Below are positions 50,466 to 58,968 of a stretch of 64,000 nucleotides of DNA, in pieces (the first letter of the stretch is position 1; every line of letters begins with the position of its first letter). A model generated the notes under the pieces. That model saw nothing but the letters and a program-made list of their open reading frames with translations, was not told the DNA's origin and did no database searches. This DNA is from Pseudazoarcus sp963975885 (GTDB lineage: Bacteria > Pseudomonadota > Gammaproteobacteria > Burkholderiales > Rhodocyclaceae), in assembly GCA_963975885.1 (NCBI GenBank), contig CAXBIS010000011.1, positions 62,001 to 126,000 of the forward strand, written 5' to 3'. The position numbers were made by a program, and so were the translations under genes.

Positions 50466-50554
50466 ATGAGCCGGTTCACTTTTTTCGCCGATATTGCAGG
50501 CCAAGCAACACTTGATACGAAGGGCAGCAATCGCATTACGGCTGTACAGATCAA
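50466..50554 (+). pseudogene. Cassette gene 3, N-terminal stub cut by the IS element
   Basis: An open frame begins 13 bases after attC 2 with MSRFTFFADIAGQATLDTKG and reads about 30 codons before entering the insertion element's left inverted repeat. The position is right for the first codons of a third cassette gene. The family is unknown. Confidence 0.4.
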
Positions 50555-51543
50555 GTATTCACCTGACACCGGCCCCGAGCCGGTGTTGCTTTATGCAGCC
50601 TGCGGGATTGTCTCCTCGGGCTGCTCGGTAATGCCCGCCTCGAACATCTGAGCAGGCGTTCTGCCTTCCATCATCCGCCCCTGATGCGGGCGCTCGTGGT
50701 TGTAGTGGTGCAGGTACTTCTCCAGGTCCCCCTGCATCTGTTCAACCGACTCGTACCACTTCGTTCGCCCGGCAATGCGGAAGTGCTCATCAAGCAAGGT
50801 GCGATGCAGCCGTTCGACGAATCCGTTGCTCTGCGGGCGTCCGACGCGAGTCGTGCGATGCTCGATACCTTCCAGTTGCAGGAACAGCTCGAACGGATGG
50901 CTGTCGGGCCGCCCGCAGTACTCGCGCCCGTTGTCCGACAGGATCGTTTCGATGCGAACGCCGTGCTCTTCAAAGTGTGGCAGCACGTCGTTGTTGAGCA
51001 CATGCACGGCGGTGAGCGGCAGCTTGCTGGTGTACAGGCGACCGAAGGCGAAGCGGCTGTAGCAATCGAGCACCGTCTGCAGATAGACCTTGCCCACGCC
51101 CTTGAGCGCGCCGACGAAGAAGGTGTCGATGGCGACCAATTCGCCGGTGTGATGCACTTCGATCTGGCGCTCGCGAAACTCGGGGCTGAAGCGTTCGAGC
51201 AGGCGCACCTGTTCTTCATTCAGATCCAACGCCTGCTCGCGTTGCGCACGTTCCAGACGCGGTAGCCGGGCAGCTTGTCGAGCAAGCCGGCCGAGCCATA
51301 CGTCTGGTAGTTGCGCCGGATCTCGTAGAATTGCTGCCGGCTGTAGCCCATCACCTTGCACGCGCGGCTCACGTTGCGAAGCTCCTGCGCCAGCTCCAGA
51401 AGGCTCTGCTTGCGACGTGCTATTTTCTCTTCGGTGGTCATGCGTACTTCCTCCAGGTCATGAACAGGTAGGGGTACCCGTTTCATAACCCTGTTCGAGG
51501 CCGTATGACCACCCCCTGACATGGTCAACTGTCAGGTGAATAC
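50555..51543 (-). mobile_element. IS481-family insertion element, internally deleted
   Basis: An element of about 990 bases bounded by perfect 14 bp inverted repeats: gtattcacctgaca at 50555-50568 and its complement at 51530-51543. It contains one transposase gene in pieces. No target-site duplication is visible next to the repeats. It interrupts the third cassette and is followed by non-cassette sequence, so the insertion may have been accompanied by a deletion of the array's far end. Confidence 0.75.
50591..51441 (-). pseudogene. IS481-family transposase with internal out-of-frame deletion
   Basis: DDE transposase remnant. The N-terminal helix-turn-helix part runs from ATG 51441 (MTTEEKIARRKQSLLELAQEL, VMGYSRQQFYEIRRNYQTYG) to LLDKLPGYR. 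The catalytic part continues in another frame (RLERAQREQALDLNEEQVRL) with the DDE residues visible in VAIDTFFVG, LSDNGREYCG and GFVERLHRTL. Relatives have roughly 60 residues between LLDKLPG and RLEKA that are missing here. The junction is therefore a deletion with a frame change, around 51262-51285, and the enzyme is non-functional as read. Confidence 0.85.
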
Positions 51544-51797
51544 CGTATCAGCACATTACGGCAGATGCAGTGGCGGTTCCGACAGGCAACGTTGAAAATC
51601 TCCGGTCTCACGTGCACGGCTGGCCGAAGTGGCGTGATTGCGACGTCTACCCGCATTTGATTAGCACGTCGCCTTGGAGTCCAGTCCCATTGTAAGCTTC
51701 CCATTCAGGGGCAAGCTCGGTTGGCGATAATCGTATCGCGCAAATCCTGATCGGCCGCGGGGTCACATGCGCTGCGGTCGAGCGCCCCACTCTCTGT
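51544..51797. other. Remnant sequence between the IS element and queG
   Basis: About 250 bases. A plus-strand frame open from the element's edge to a TAA at 51693-51695 reads VAVPTGNVENLRSHVHGWP and then KWRDCDVYPHLIST. It may be the 3' end of a gene truncated by the insertion. No start, family or attC site is recognised. Confidence 0.3.
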
Positions 51798-52889
51798 TCA
51801 GTACGGATCCAGATGGCGCGCCAGCGCCCAGACCACGTGCTCGCGCACGAGCTCGGAGGGGTCGTCCGCGCGGGCGCGCAGCGCCGTGACGATCTCGGGC
51901 GAGGTCGGAGCGTTGCCCAGCGCGACGGCGAGGTTGCGCGACCAGCGTTCGAAGCCGATGCGATGGATCGCGCTGCCGGCGGTCCGCTCGTGGAAGTCTG
52001 CCTCGGTCCATGCGAACAGTTCGACCAGCGTGGCCGCGTCGAGCGCGTTGCGCGGGGCGAAGTCGGGCTCGGCGGTGATGCGTGCGAAGCGGTTCCACGG
52101 GCACACGAGCTGGCAGTCGTCGCAGCCGTAGATGCGGTTGCCGATCATCGGGCGCAACTCTTCGGGGATCGCACCCTTGAGTTCGATCGTGAGATACGAA
52201 ATGCACAGGCGTGCATCGACCTCGTAGGGTGCGACGATGGCGCCGGTGGGACAGGCGTCGATGCAGGCCGTGCATGTGCCGCAGTGCTCGGCCTGCGGCG
52301 CGTCGACGGGCAGCGGCAGGTCGGTGAAGATTTCGCCGAGGAAGAAGGTGGAGCCGGCTTCGCGGTTGAGCAGCAAGGTGTGCTTGCCGCGCCAGCCCAG
52401 GCCGGCACGGGTGGCGAGTTCGACTTCGAGCACAGGAGCGGAGTCGACGAATACGCGGTGGCCGTGTGGCACTTCCGCCTCGATGCGCTTTGCGAGCTTG
52501 GCGAGGCGCGCGCGCATGAGCTTATGGTAGTCGCGTCCCAGCGCATAGCGCGATACATAGGCACGTGCGGGGTCGGCGAGTGCGGCCTCGGCATCGGCCG
52601 CGTCGGGCCAGTAGTTCATGCGCGCGCTGATCACGCGCACGGTGTCGGGCAGCAGTTCGGCCGGGCGGGCGCGCTTCATGCCGTGGCGGGCCATATAATC
52701 CATCTCGCCGTGGAAGCCCGCGGCCAGCCACGCGGCCAGCCCCGGCTCGGCGTCGGCGAGATCGACCCCGGTCACCGCGACCGCATCGAAACCCAGCTCC
52801 GCACCCCAGGCGCGGATGCGCGCGACGAAGGCGGCACCGTCGGCATCGACGGGGCCGTCGGAGGCTTGAGCATGATTCAGGACATTCAC
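51798..52889 (-). CDS. queG: Epoxyqueuosine reductase
   Basis: Cobalamin- and [4Fe-4S]-dependent enzyme for the last step of queuosine synthesis in tRNA. The 363 residues include FHGEMDYMARHGMKRARP, the catalytic DSAPVLEVELATRAGLGW region and two ferredoxin motifs (CGTCTACIDACPTGAI and CDDCQLVCPWNRF). A C-terminal HEAT-like region ends the protein. I place the start at GTG 52889; an ATG at 52925 lies further inside tsaE. Either way the 5' ends of queG and tsaE overlap on opposite strands. Confidence 0.93.
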   Translation of the reverse strand: MNVLNHAQASDGPVDADGAAFVARIRAWGAELGFDAVAVTGVDLADAEPGLAAWLAAGFHGEMDYMARHGMKRARPAELLPDTVRVISARMNYWPDAADAEAALADPARAYVSRYALGRDYHKLMRARLAKLAKRIEAEVPHGHRVFVDSAPVLEVELATRAGLGWRGKHTLLLNREAGSTFFLGEIFTDLPLPVDAPQAEHCGTCTACIDACPTGAIVAPYEVDARLCISYLTIELKGAIPEELRPMIGNRIYGCDDCQLVCPWNRFARITAEPDFAPRNALDAATLVELFAWTEADFHERTAGSAIHRIGFERWSRNLAVALGNAPTSPEIVTALRARADDPSELVREHVVWALARHLDPY

Positions 52890-53387
52890 CCCATCGATGA
52901 TACCGGCCGCGGCTTCTCCGCACATCTGGCGGACGAGGCAGACACCGAGCGCGCCGGCGCAGCGCTGGCCGAGGGGCTGGTTTCAGGGCTGGTCATCTAC
53001 CTCGTCGGCGACCTCGGCGCAGGCAAGACGACACTGGTTCGCGGCTGTCTGCGCGGGCTCGGTCACACCGGAAAAGTAAAAAGCCCTACGTACACCTTGA
53101 TTGAACCTTATGTAGTTTCTAGATTACACTTATATCACTTTGATTTTTATCGGTTCAACGTTCCGGAAGAATTCCTGGAAGCAGGGCTGGAAGAATATTT
53201 CTCCGGATCGGGCGCGTGCCTTGTAGAATGGCCCGGCAAGGCCGAACCGTATATCGCCAATGCCGACATCGAAGTTCGCCTCAGCGTCCGCGCCCCGGGC
53301 AGGGACATCGAGGTCGAAGCACTGACGGAAACCGGACGAAGATGCGTTCACATCATGATGTCGACCCTGCAAGCCTGCCCGTCCTGA
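52872..53387 (+). CDS. tsaE: tRNA threonylcarbamoyladenosine synthesis ATPase TsaE
   Basis: ATPase that works with TsaB and TsaD to make t6A37 in ANN-decoding tRNAs. The 171 residues include Walker A GDLGAGKTTL (46-55), the KSPTYTL segment, HFDFYR, and CLVEWPGKA. Between about 53071 and 53160 the DNA turns AT-rich (30 G/C in 90 bases by my count) with rare codons such as tta and aga, although the protein stays normal. The 3' end overlaps amiC by 46 bases. tsaE-amiC is the usual pairing. Confidence 0.94.
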   Translation: MIQDIHPIDDTGRGFSAHLADEADTERAGAALAEGLVSGLVIYLVGDLGAGKTTLVRGCLRGLGHTGKVKSPTYTLIEPYVVSRLHLYHFDFYRFNVPEEFLEAGLEEYFSGSGACLVEWPGKAEPYIANADIEVRLSVRAPGRDIEVEALTETGRRCVHIMMSTLQACPS

Positions 53388-54616
53388 ATCCTCCGGCGGG
53401 CATCACGCGACGCGAACTGCTGCGCTTCGCCGGTGCCTCCCTCGCCCTGCTCGTCAGCCCCGTCGGCTTCGCCGCCGCCACCAGTCTGGTGGCCGTGCGC
53501 GTGTGGCCCGGCACCGAATACACCCGCATCACGCTCGAGAGCGAGCGCGGCGTCGAGTTCAGCCAGATGATGCTGAGCGACCCGGATCGACTCGTCATCG
53601 ATCTCAAGGGCATCGAGTTCAACGCCGTCGTGCAGTCACTCCCGGACAAGGTGCTTGAATCCGACCCGCTGATTCGGGGCATCCGCGCGGCGATCAACCG
53701 CCCCGGCGTGGTGCGCGTGGTGGTCGACCTCAAAGCCGGCATCAAGCCGCAGATCTTCACGCTCAACCCGATTGCAAGCTACGGCCACCGCTTGGTCGTG
53801 GATCTGTATCCGAGCGAGCCGGTCGACCCGATCTTGGCGTTTCTCGAACAACCCCGCGACGGCGGTCAACAGGCCTCCGCGGAAGCGGCGCGGCCGCACG
53901 TCCACACCGTGGTGATCGACCCCGGTCACGGCGGTGAGGATCCGGGCGCCATCGGGCGGCGCGGCTCTTACGAGAAGAACGTCACGCTGTCGATCGCCAA
54001 GCGCCTCAAGGCGCGCATCGACGCCCAGCCCGACATGCAGGCGGTGCTCACGCGCAACGGCGACTACTTCGTGCCGCTGTACCAGCGTGTCGCGATCGCG
54101 CGCCGCGCCAAGGCCGACCTGTTCGTGTCCATCCACGCCGACGCCTTCGTCAAACCGCAGGCCAACGGCAGCTCCGTGTACGTGCTGTCCGAGCGCGGCG
54201 CGACCAGTACCGCCGCACGCTGGCTCGCCCAGAAGGAGAACGAGGCCGACCTGATCGGCGGCGTCAACCTCACGCGCCAGGAAGGTCACCTGGCGCGCAC
54301 CCTGCTCGACCTGTCCCAGACGGCCACGATCAACGACAGCCTCAAGCTGGCCTCGTCGGTGCTGGGCCAGCTCGGCGGCATCAATCGCTTGCACAAGCCC
54401 CAGGTGGAACAGGCCGGCTTCGCCGTGCTGCGCTCGCCCGACGTGCCGTCGATCCTCGTCGAGACGGCCTTCATCAGCAACCCGGACGAGGAACGGCGCC
54501 TGAACGACGGCGCCTATCAGAACAAGCTGGCCGACGCGATCATCGGCGGCATCCGCGAATACCTCGACACCGGCGCCCCGGCACGGCGCACGACGGTCGC
54601 GCGCGCCACTGACTGA
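53342..54616 (+). CDS. amiC: N-acetylmuramoyl-L-alanine amidase AmiC
   Basis: Zinc amidase that cleaves the stem peptide from MurNAc during septal splitting. The 424 residues begin with a twin-arginine signal (TRRELLRFAG, R23-R24, then a hydrophobic stretch ending GFAAA), matching Tat export of E. coli AmiC. An AMIN domain (about 50-150) and an Amidase_3 domain follow with VVIDPGHGGEDPGAIG, FVSIHADAF and VETAFISNPDEE. ATG 53342 lies inside tsaE and gives the Tat signal. NlpD, encoded at 0.5-1.4 kb, is its expected activator. Confidence 0.95.
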   Translation: MRSHHDVDPASLPVLNPPAGITRRELLRFAGASLALLVSPVGFAAATSLVAVRVWPGTEYTRITLESERGVEFSQMMLSDPDRLVIDLKGIEFNAVVQSLPDKVLESDPLIRGIRAAINRPGVVRVVVDLKAGIKPQIFTLNPIASYGHRLVVDLYPSEPVDPILAFLEQPRDGGQQASAEAARPHVHTVVIDPGHGGEDPGAIGRRGSYEKNVTLSIAKRLKARIDAQPDMQAVLTRNGDYFVPLYQRVAIARRAKADLFVSIHADAFVKPQANGSSVYVLSERGATSTAARWLAQKENEADLIGGVNLTRQEGHLARTLLDLSQTATINDSLKLASSVLGQLGGINRLHKPQVEQAGFAVLRSPDVPSILVETAFISNPDEERRLNDGAYQNKLADAIIGGIREYLDTGAPARRTTVARATD

Positions 54617-54650
54617 CCTGCGCGCATCACGCAGAAGGCCTTCGATACCG

Positions 54651-54673
54651 TATAATTGCGCCTTTTTCAGGCG
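54651..54673 (+). promoter_or_regulatory. Candidate ribF -10 box with adjacent hairpin
   Basis: TATAAT at 54651-54656 is followed by an inverted repeat gcgcct / aggcgc at 54658-54673, ending just before the ATG at 54677. No good -35 is present. The hairpin would sit at the very start of the transcript. There is no FMN-riboswitch-like sequence. Confidence 0.45.
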
Positions 54674-54676
54674 CTT

Positions 54677-55612
54677 ATGCAGGTTCTTCGGAGGATTCCG
54701 GAGCGGGCTACGCAGCCGTCGGTCCTGACCATCGGCAACTTCGACGGCGTGCACCGCGGCCATCAGGCCTTGCTCGAGTTGCTCGTCGAGCGGGCCCGGG
54801 CGCTGGGCGCGGCTGCAACCGTGCTGACCTTCGAGCCGCACCCGCGCGAGTATTTCTCCCCCGAAACCGCCCCGACACGCCTGGCGTCGATGCGTGACAA
54901 GCTGCTGCAGCTCGCCGCCCATGGCGTCGATCGCACCATCGTGTGCCGCTTCGACGCACGCTTTGCCGCAATGAGCGCCGAGGATTTCGTCAAGGACATG
55001 CTGGTGCGCGGGCTGGACCTGCGCCATCTGATCATTGGTGACGACTTCCGCTTTGGCGCGCGCCGCCAGGGCGATTTCGCCCTGCTACAGCGTGAAGGTG
55101 CGCGCGCCGGTTTCGGTGTCGAGGCGATGCCCACGCTCACACACGACGGCGTGCGGGTTTCCAGTTCGGCCGTGCGCGCCGCGCTGGCCGATGGCGCGCT
55201 CGATCGCGCAGCCGGCCTGCTCGGTCGGCCTTACAGCATCGCCGGTCGGGTCGTGGCAGGAAAGCAGCTCGGGCGCAGCATCGCCTACCCCACCGCGAAC
55301 ATCGCGCTGCGCCATTGCCGTCCGGCGCTGACCGGCGTGTTCGCGGTCGCCGTCGAAGGACTCGCGCCCGAGCTCGTGGCCAGCATCGCCAACCTCGGTT
55401 CGCGCCCGACGGTCGGTGGCGGACGCCCCAACCTCGAGGTGCACATGCTCGACTGGAGTGCCGAGTGTTACGGCGCCCATCTGCGCGTGCATTTCCTGCA
55501 CAAGCTGCGCGATGAGGCGCGTTACGATTCGCTTGATGCGCTGAAGCAACAGATTCGCCGCGACGAGGCCGCCGCACGCGCCTGGTTCGCAAACCATCCC
55601 CTACAGGACTGA
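54677..55612 (+). CDS. ribF: Bifunctional riboflavin kinase/FAD synthetase
   Basis: Makes FMN and then FAD from riboflavin. The 311 residues have an N-terminal FAD synthetase nucleotidyltransferase domain (LTIGNFDGVHRGHQALL, FEPHPREYF, IIGDDFRFG, VSSSAVRAAL) and a C-terminal riboflavin kinase domain (GRVVAGKQLGRSIAYPTANIAL, GVFAV, LEVHMLDW). ATG 54677 was chosen over an upstream TTG that overlaps the -10 box. First gene of ribF-ileS-lspA-fkpB-ispH, as in E. coli. Confidence 0.95.
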   Translation: MQVLRRIPERATQPSVLTIGNFDGVHRGHQALLELLVERARALGAAATVLTFEPHPREYFSPETAPTRLASMRDKLLQLAAHGVDRTIVCRFDARFAAMSAEDFVKDMLVRGLDLRHLIIGDDFRFGARRQGDFALLQREGARAGFGVEAMPTLTHDGVRVSSSAVRAALADGALDRAAGLLGRPYSIAGRVVAGKQLGRSIAYPTANIALRHCRPALTGVFAVAVEGLAPELVASIANLGSRPTVGGGRPNLEVHMLDWSAECYGAHLRVHFLHKLRDEARYDSLDALKQQIRRDEAAARAWFANHPLQD

Positions 55613-55626
55613 ACCCCACCGCAGAC

Positions 55627-58458
55627 ATGGCCGACTACCGCAAGACGCTCAATCTCACGGACACGCCCTTCCCGATGCGTGGCAACCTCGCCAAGAGGGA
55701 ACCGGGCTGGATCGCCGAGTGGCAGGACCGCCGCCTCTATCAGCGCATCCGCGAGAAGGCCAAGGGTCGTCCGCGCTTCGTGCTGCACGACGGACCGCCG
55801 TATGCGAACGGCGACATCCATCTCGGTCATGCGGTGAACAAGATCCTCAAGGACATCATCGTGCGCTCGAAGACGCTGGCCGGCTTCGACGCGCCCTACG
55901 TGCCGGGCTGGGATTGTCACGGCCTGCCGATCGAGCATCAGATCGAGAAGAAACACGGCAAGAACCTGCCGGCGCCCGAAGTGCGCAAGTTGAGCCGCGC
56001 CTTTGCCGCCGAGCAGGTCGAGATCCAGAAGAAGGGCTTCATCCGCCTCGGCGTGCTCGGCGACTGGGACCGCCCCTACCGCAGCATGGACTTCGGCAAC
56101 GAAGCGGGCGAGATTCGCGCGCTGGCCGCGATGGTCAAAAAAGGCTGGGTGTATCGCGGCCTGAAGCCGGTGAACTGGTGCTTCGATTGCGGCTCGGCGC
56201 TGGCCGAAGCCGAGGTGGAATATCAGGATCGCACCAGCCCGGCCGTAGATGTCGGCTTCCCGCTCCCCGATTCCGAGCGCGAAAAGCTTCGTCAAGCACT
56301 GGCGATGGAGCATCTGCCTGACGGCCCGATTCATGCGGTGATCTGGACAACCACCCCCTGGACGATTCCGGCCAACCAGGCGCTGAACGTCCACCCCGAA
56401 CATTTGTATTCGCTGGTCGAAACTCGCGACCGCGGCTGTGTGCTGGTGGCGAGCGATCTGAAAGAGGAGTGCCTGCAGCGATTCGGCCTTGATCGAAAGG
56501 CCCTGGACAGCCACTTCGATCACAGCTGCACGGGTGCAGCGCTGGCAGGCATCCAGTTCCGCCACCCGCTGTACGACCGCGCATCGCCGGTGCTGCTGGC
56601 GGACTACGTCGGCATCGACGCAGGCACCGGCATCGTGCACTGCGCACCCGCCTACGGCGTGGATGACTTCCAGACCTGCATGCAGAACGGTTTTACGACC
56701 GATGACGTGCTCAATCCGGTGCAGAGCAACGGCGTGTACGCCGATTCGCTGCCGCTGTTCGGTGGTCAGCACATCTGGAAGGCCAACCCGGTCATCACCG
56801 AAACGCTCGATGAAGCCGGCGCCCTGTTCTCGCACACCAAACTGCAGCACAGCTACATGCACTGCTGGCGCCACAAGACGCCCGTGATCTACCGCGCCAC
56901 GGCGCAGTGGTTCGTCGGCATGGATCTGAAGCCCGACGGCGGCGCCAGCCTGCGCGAATCCGCGCTGACCGCGATCGAGAACACCGATTTCTACCCCGAC
57001 TGGGGCAAGGCCCGTCTGGCGTCGATGATCGCCAACCGCCCGGACTGGTGCATCTCGCGCCAGCGCAACTGGGGCGTGCCGATCCCGTTCTTCATCCACC
57101 GCGTCACAGGCGAGTTGCACCCGCGCACGCTGGAGCTGATCGAGGAAGTCGCCAAACGCGTCGAACAGGCAGGCATCGACGCCTGGTTCAACCTCGACGG
57201 GGCCGAACTGCTCGGCGACGACGCAGCGCAGTACGAGAAGATCAGCGACACCCTGGACGTGTGGTTCGACTCCGGCACCACGCACTGGCACGTGCTGCGC
57301 GGCTCGCACGCCGAGCTTGCGCGCGACGATGGCGGACCGGCAGCCGACCTGTATCTCGAAGGCTCGGACCAGCATCGCGGCTGGTTCCACTCCTCGCTGC
57401 TGACCGGCTGTGCCATCGACGGCCAGGCGCCGTATCGCGCGCTGCTCACACACGGCTTCACCGTCGATGCGAAGGGACGCAAGATGTCCAAGTCGCTCGG
57501 CAACGGCATCGAACCACAGGAAATCGGCGACAAGCTCGGCATCGAGATTCTGCGCCTGTGGCTGGCCGCCACCGACTACTCGGGCGAGTTGTCGATCTCC
57601 AAGGAGATCCTCGACCGCGTCGTCGAGACCTACCGCCGCCTGCGCAACACGCTGCGCTTTTTGCTCGCCAACACCTCGGACTTCGACGTCGCGACGGATG
57701 CGGTGTCGTCCGATCAGTTACTCGACATCGACCGCTACGCGATCGCCCATCTGGCCGGCCTGCAGCAGCAGATCACCGCCGACTACGAGCGCTACGAGTT
57801 CCACCGCATCGTGCAGGCACTGCAGCACTACGCCTCGGAAGACCTCGGCGCCTTCTACCTCGACGTTCTGAAGGACCGCCTGTACACCACACAGCCGGAC
57901 TCGCTCGCGCGCCGCTCGGCGCAAACTGCGTTGTGGCACATCACGCAGTCCGTGACGCGCCTGATGGCGCCCATCCTGTCCTTCACCGCCGAGGAAATTC
58001 AGGCGCTGATCGGCAGCGGCCCGGACGACAGCGTGATGCTCCACACCTGGCACGACATTCCGGCCATCGGTGATGCGGACGCCGTGAGCGCACGCTGGGC
58101 GCTGATCCGCGAGGCGCGCGCCGAGGCGCAGAAAGTGCTCGAGGACCTGCGCAGCGCCGGCGGCATCGGTGCCTCGTTGCAGGCGAATGTGCGCATCCGC
58201 GCCGCCGGCGAGCGCTTCGAGGCACTTGCAAAGCTGGGCGACGACCTGCGCTTCGTGATGATTACCTCCGGCGTGGAACTGGTGCGTGTCGCATCGGAAG
58301 CGGAGCAAGGCGTCGAGGCACGCGCCTCGGAACACGCCAAATGCGAACGTTGCTGGCACTACCGGGCCGATGTCGGCGCCCATGCCGACCACCCTCAGTT
58401 GTGCGGGCGCTGCCACGGCAACCTCTACGGCCAGCCCGAGGTACGCCGCCATGCGTGA
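55627..58458 (+). CDS. ileS: Isoleucyl-tRNA synthetase
   Basis: Class I aminoacyl-tRNA synthetase charging tRNA-Ile, with a CP1 editing domain. The 943 residues match the bacterial type I enzyme: HIGH-type motif PYANGDIHLGH (58-68), WTTTPWTIPANQAL in the editing domain, SDQHRGWFHSSL, KMSKS at 619-623, and a C-terminal zinc finger with C906, C909, C926 and C929. This form is usually mupirocin-sensitive. It lies 14 bases after ribF. Confidence 0.97.
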   Translation: MADYRKTLNLTDTPFPMRGNLAKREPGWIAEWQDRRLYQRIREKAKGRPRFVLHDGPPYANGDIHLGHAVNKILKDIIVRSKTLAGFDAPYVPGWDCHGLPIEHQIEKKHGKNLPAPEVRKLSRAFAAEQVEIQKKGFIRLGVLGDWDRPYRSMDFGNEAGEIRALAAMVKKGWVYRGLKPVNWCFDCGSALAEAEVEYQDRTSPAVDVGFPLPDSEREKLRQALAMEHLPDGPIHAVIWTTTPWTIPANQALNVHPEHLYSLVETRDRGCVLVASDLKEECLQRFGLDRKALDSHFDHSCTGAALAGIQFRHPLYDRASPVLLADYVGIDAGTGIVHCAPAYGVDDFQTCMQNGFTTDDVLNPVQSNGVYADSLPLFGGQHIWKANPVITETLDEAGALFSHTKLQHSYMHCWRHKTPVIYRATAQWFVGMDLKPDGGASLRESALTAIENTDFYPDWGKARLASMIANRPDWCISRQRNWGVPIPFFIHRVTGELHPRTLELIEEVAKRVEQAGIDAWFNLDGAELLGDDAAQYEKISDTLDVWFDSGTTHWHVLRGSHAELARDDGGPAADLYLEGSDQHRGWFHSSLLTGCAIDGQAPYRALLTHGFTVDAKGRKMSKSLGNGIEPQEIGDKLGIEILRLWLAATDYSGELSISKEILDRVVETYRRLRNTLRFLLANTSDFDVATDAVSSDQLLDIDRYAIAHLAGLQQQITADYERYEFHRIVQALQHYASEDLGAFYLDVLKDRLYTTQPDSLARRSAQTALWHITQSVTRLMAPILSFTAEEIQALIGSGPDDSVMLHTWHDIPAIGDADAVSARWALIREARAEAQKVLEDLRSAGGIGASLQANVRIRAAGERFEALAKLGDDLRFVMITSGVELVRVASEAEQGVEARASEHAKCERCWHYRADVGAHADHPQLCGRCHGNLYGQPEVRRHA

Positions 58459-58476
58459 CGCGCGCCGGGAGCCGTC

Positions 58477-58968
58477 GTGATTGCGCGCCTGGCCCTGTGG
58501 CTGGCGTTGGCGGCGGGCATCGTCGTGCTCGATCAGGCGAGCAAATGGCTGGTGCTGCAGACCCTGGCCGACCGACCGCCGATCATCGTCACGGATTTCT
58601 TTCGTCTGGTGCTGGTCTATAACCCAGGCGCGGCCTTCAGCTTCCTGGCCGACCAGCCCGGATGGCAGCGCTGGTTCTTCGTCGGCCTGGCGGTGGTGAT
58701 CTGCGGCTGGTTGCTGGCGCTGCTCTACCAGCACCGCGACGAGACCGCGCTGCCGCTGGCCTTCAGCCTGATCATCGGCGGCGCGATCGGCAACGTCATC
58801 GACCGCATCGTCCATGGCGCCGTGGTCGATTTTCTATATTTTCACGTCGGCCAGTACGGCTGGCCGGCGTTCAATGCCGCCGACTCGGCGATCACGGTCG
58901 GCGTCGTCCTGATGCTGTGGACGCAATTCCGCCCGCAGCGCAGGCCATCACAGGAGTCCCCGCAATGA
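58477..58968 (+). CDS. lspA: Lipoprotein signal peptidase II
   Basis: Inner-membrane aspartyl peptidase that cuts prolipoprotein signals after lipidation. The 163 residues show four membrane segments. The catalytic Asp pair is present: D118 in VVDFLY and D136 in FNAADSAI, with GGAIGNVIDRI before them. The start is GTG 58477, 18 bases after ileS; no ATG is available in frame. The stop overlaps fkpB by four bases. Its substrates here include NlpD and the 17.1 kb lipoprotein. Confidence 0.95.
   Translation: MIARLALWLALAAGIVVLDQASKWLVLQTLADRPPIIVTDFFRLVLVYNPGAAFSFLADQPGWQRWFFVGLAVVICGWLLALLYQHRDETALPLAFSLIIGGAIGNVIDRIVHGAVVDFLYFHVGQYGWPAFNAADSAITVGVVLMLWTQFRPQRRPSQESPQ

Noticed and set aside
50545..51553. 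Target-site duplication flanking the IS481-like element
   Set aside because: Bases next to the two inverted repeats do not match. A shared cattacggc near both sides is offset and may be coincidence.
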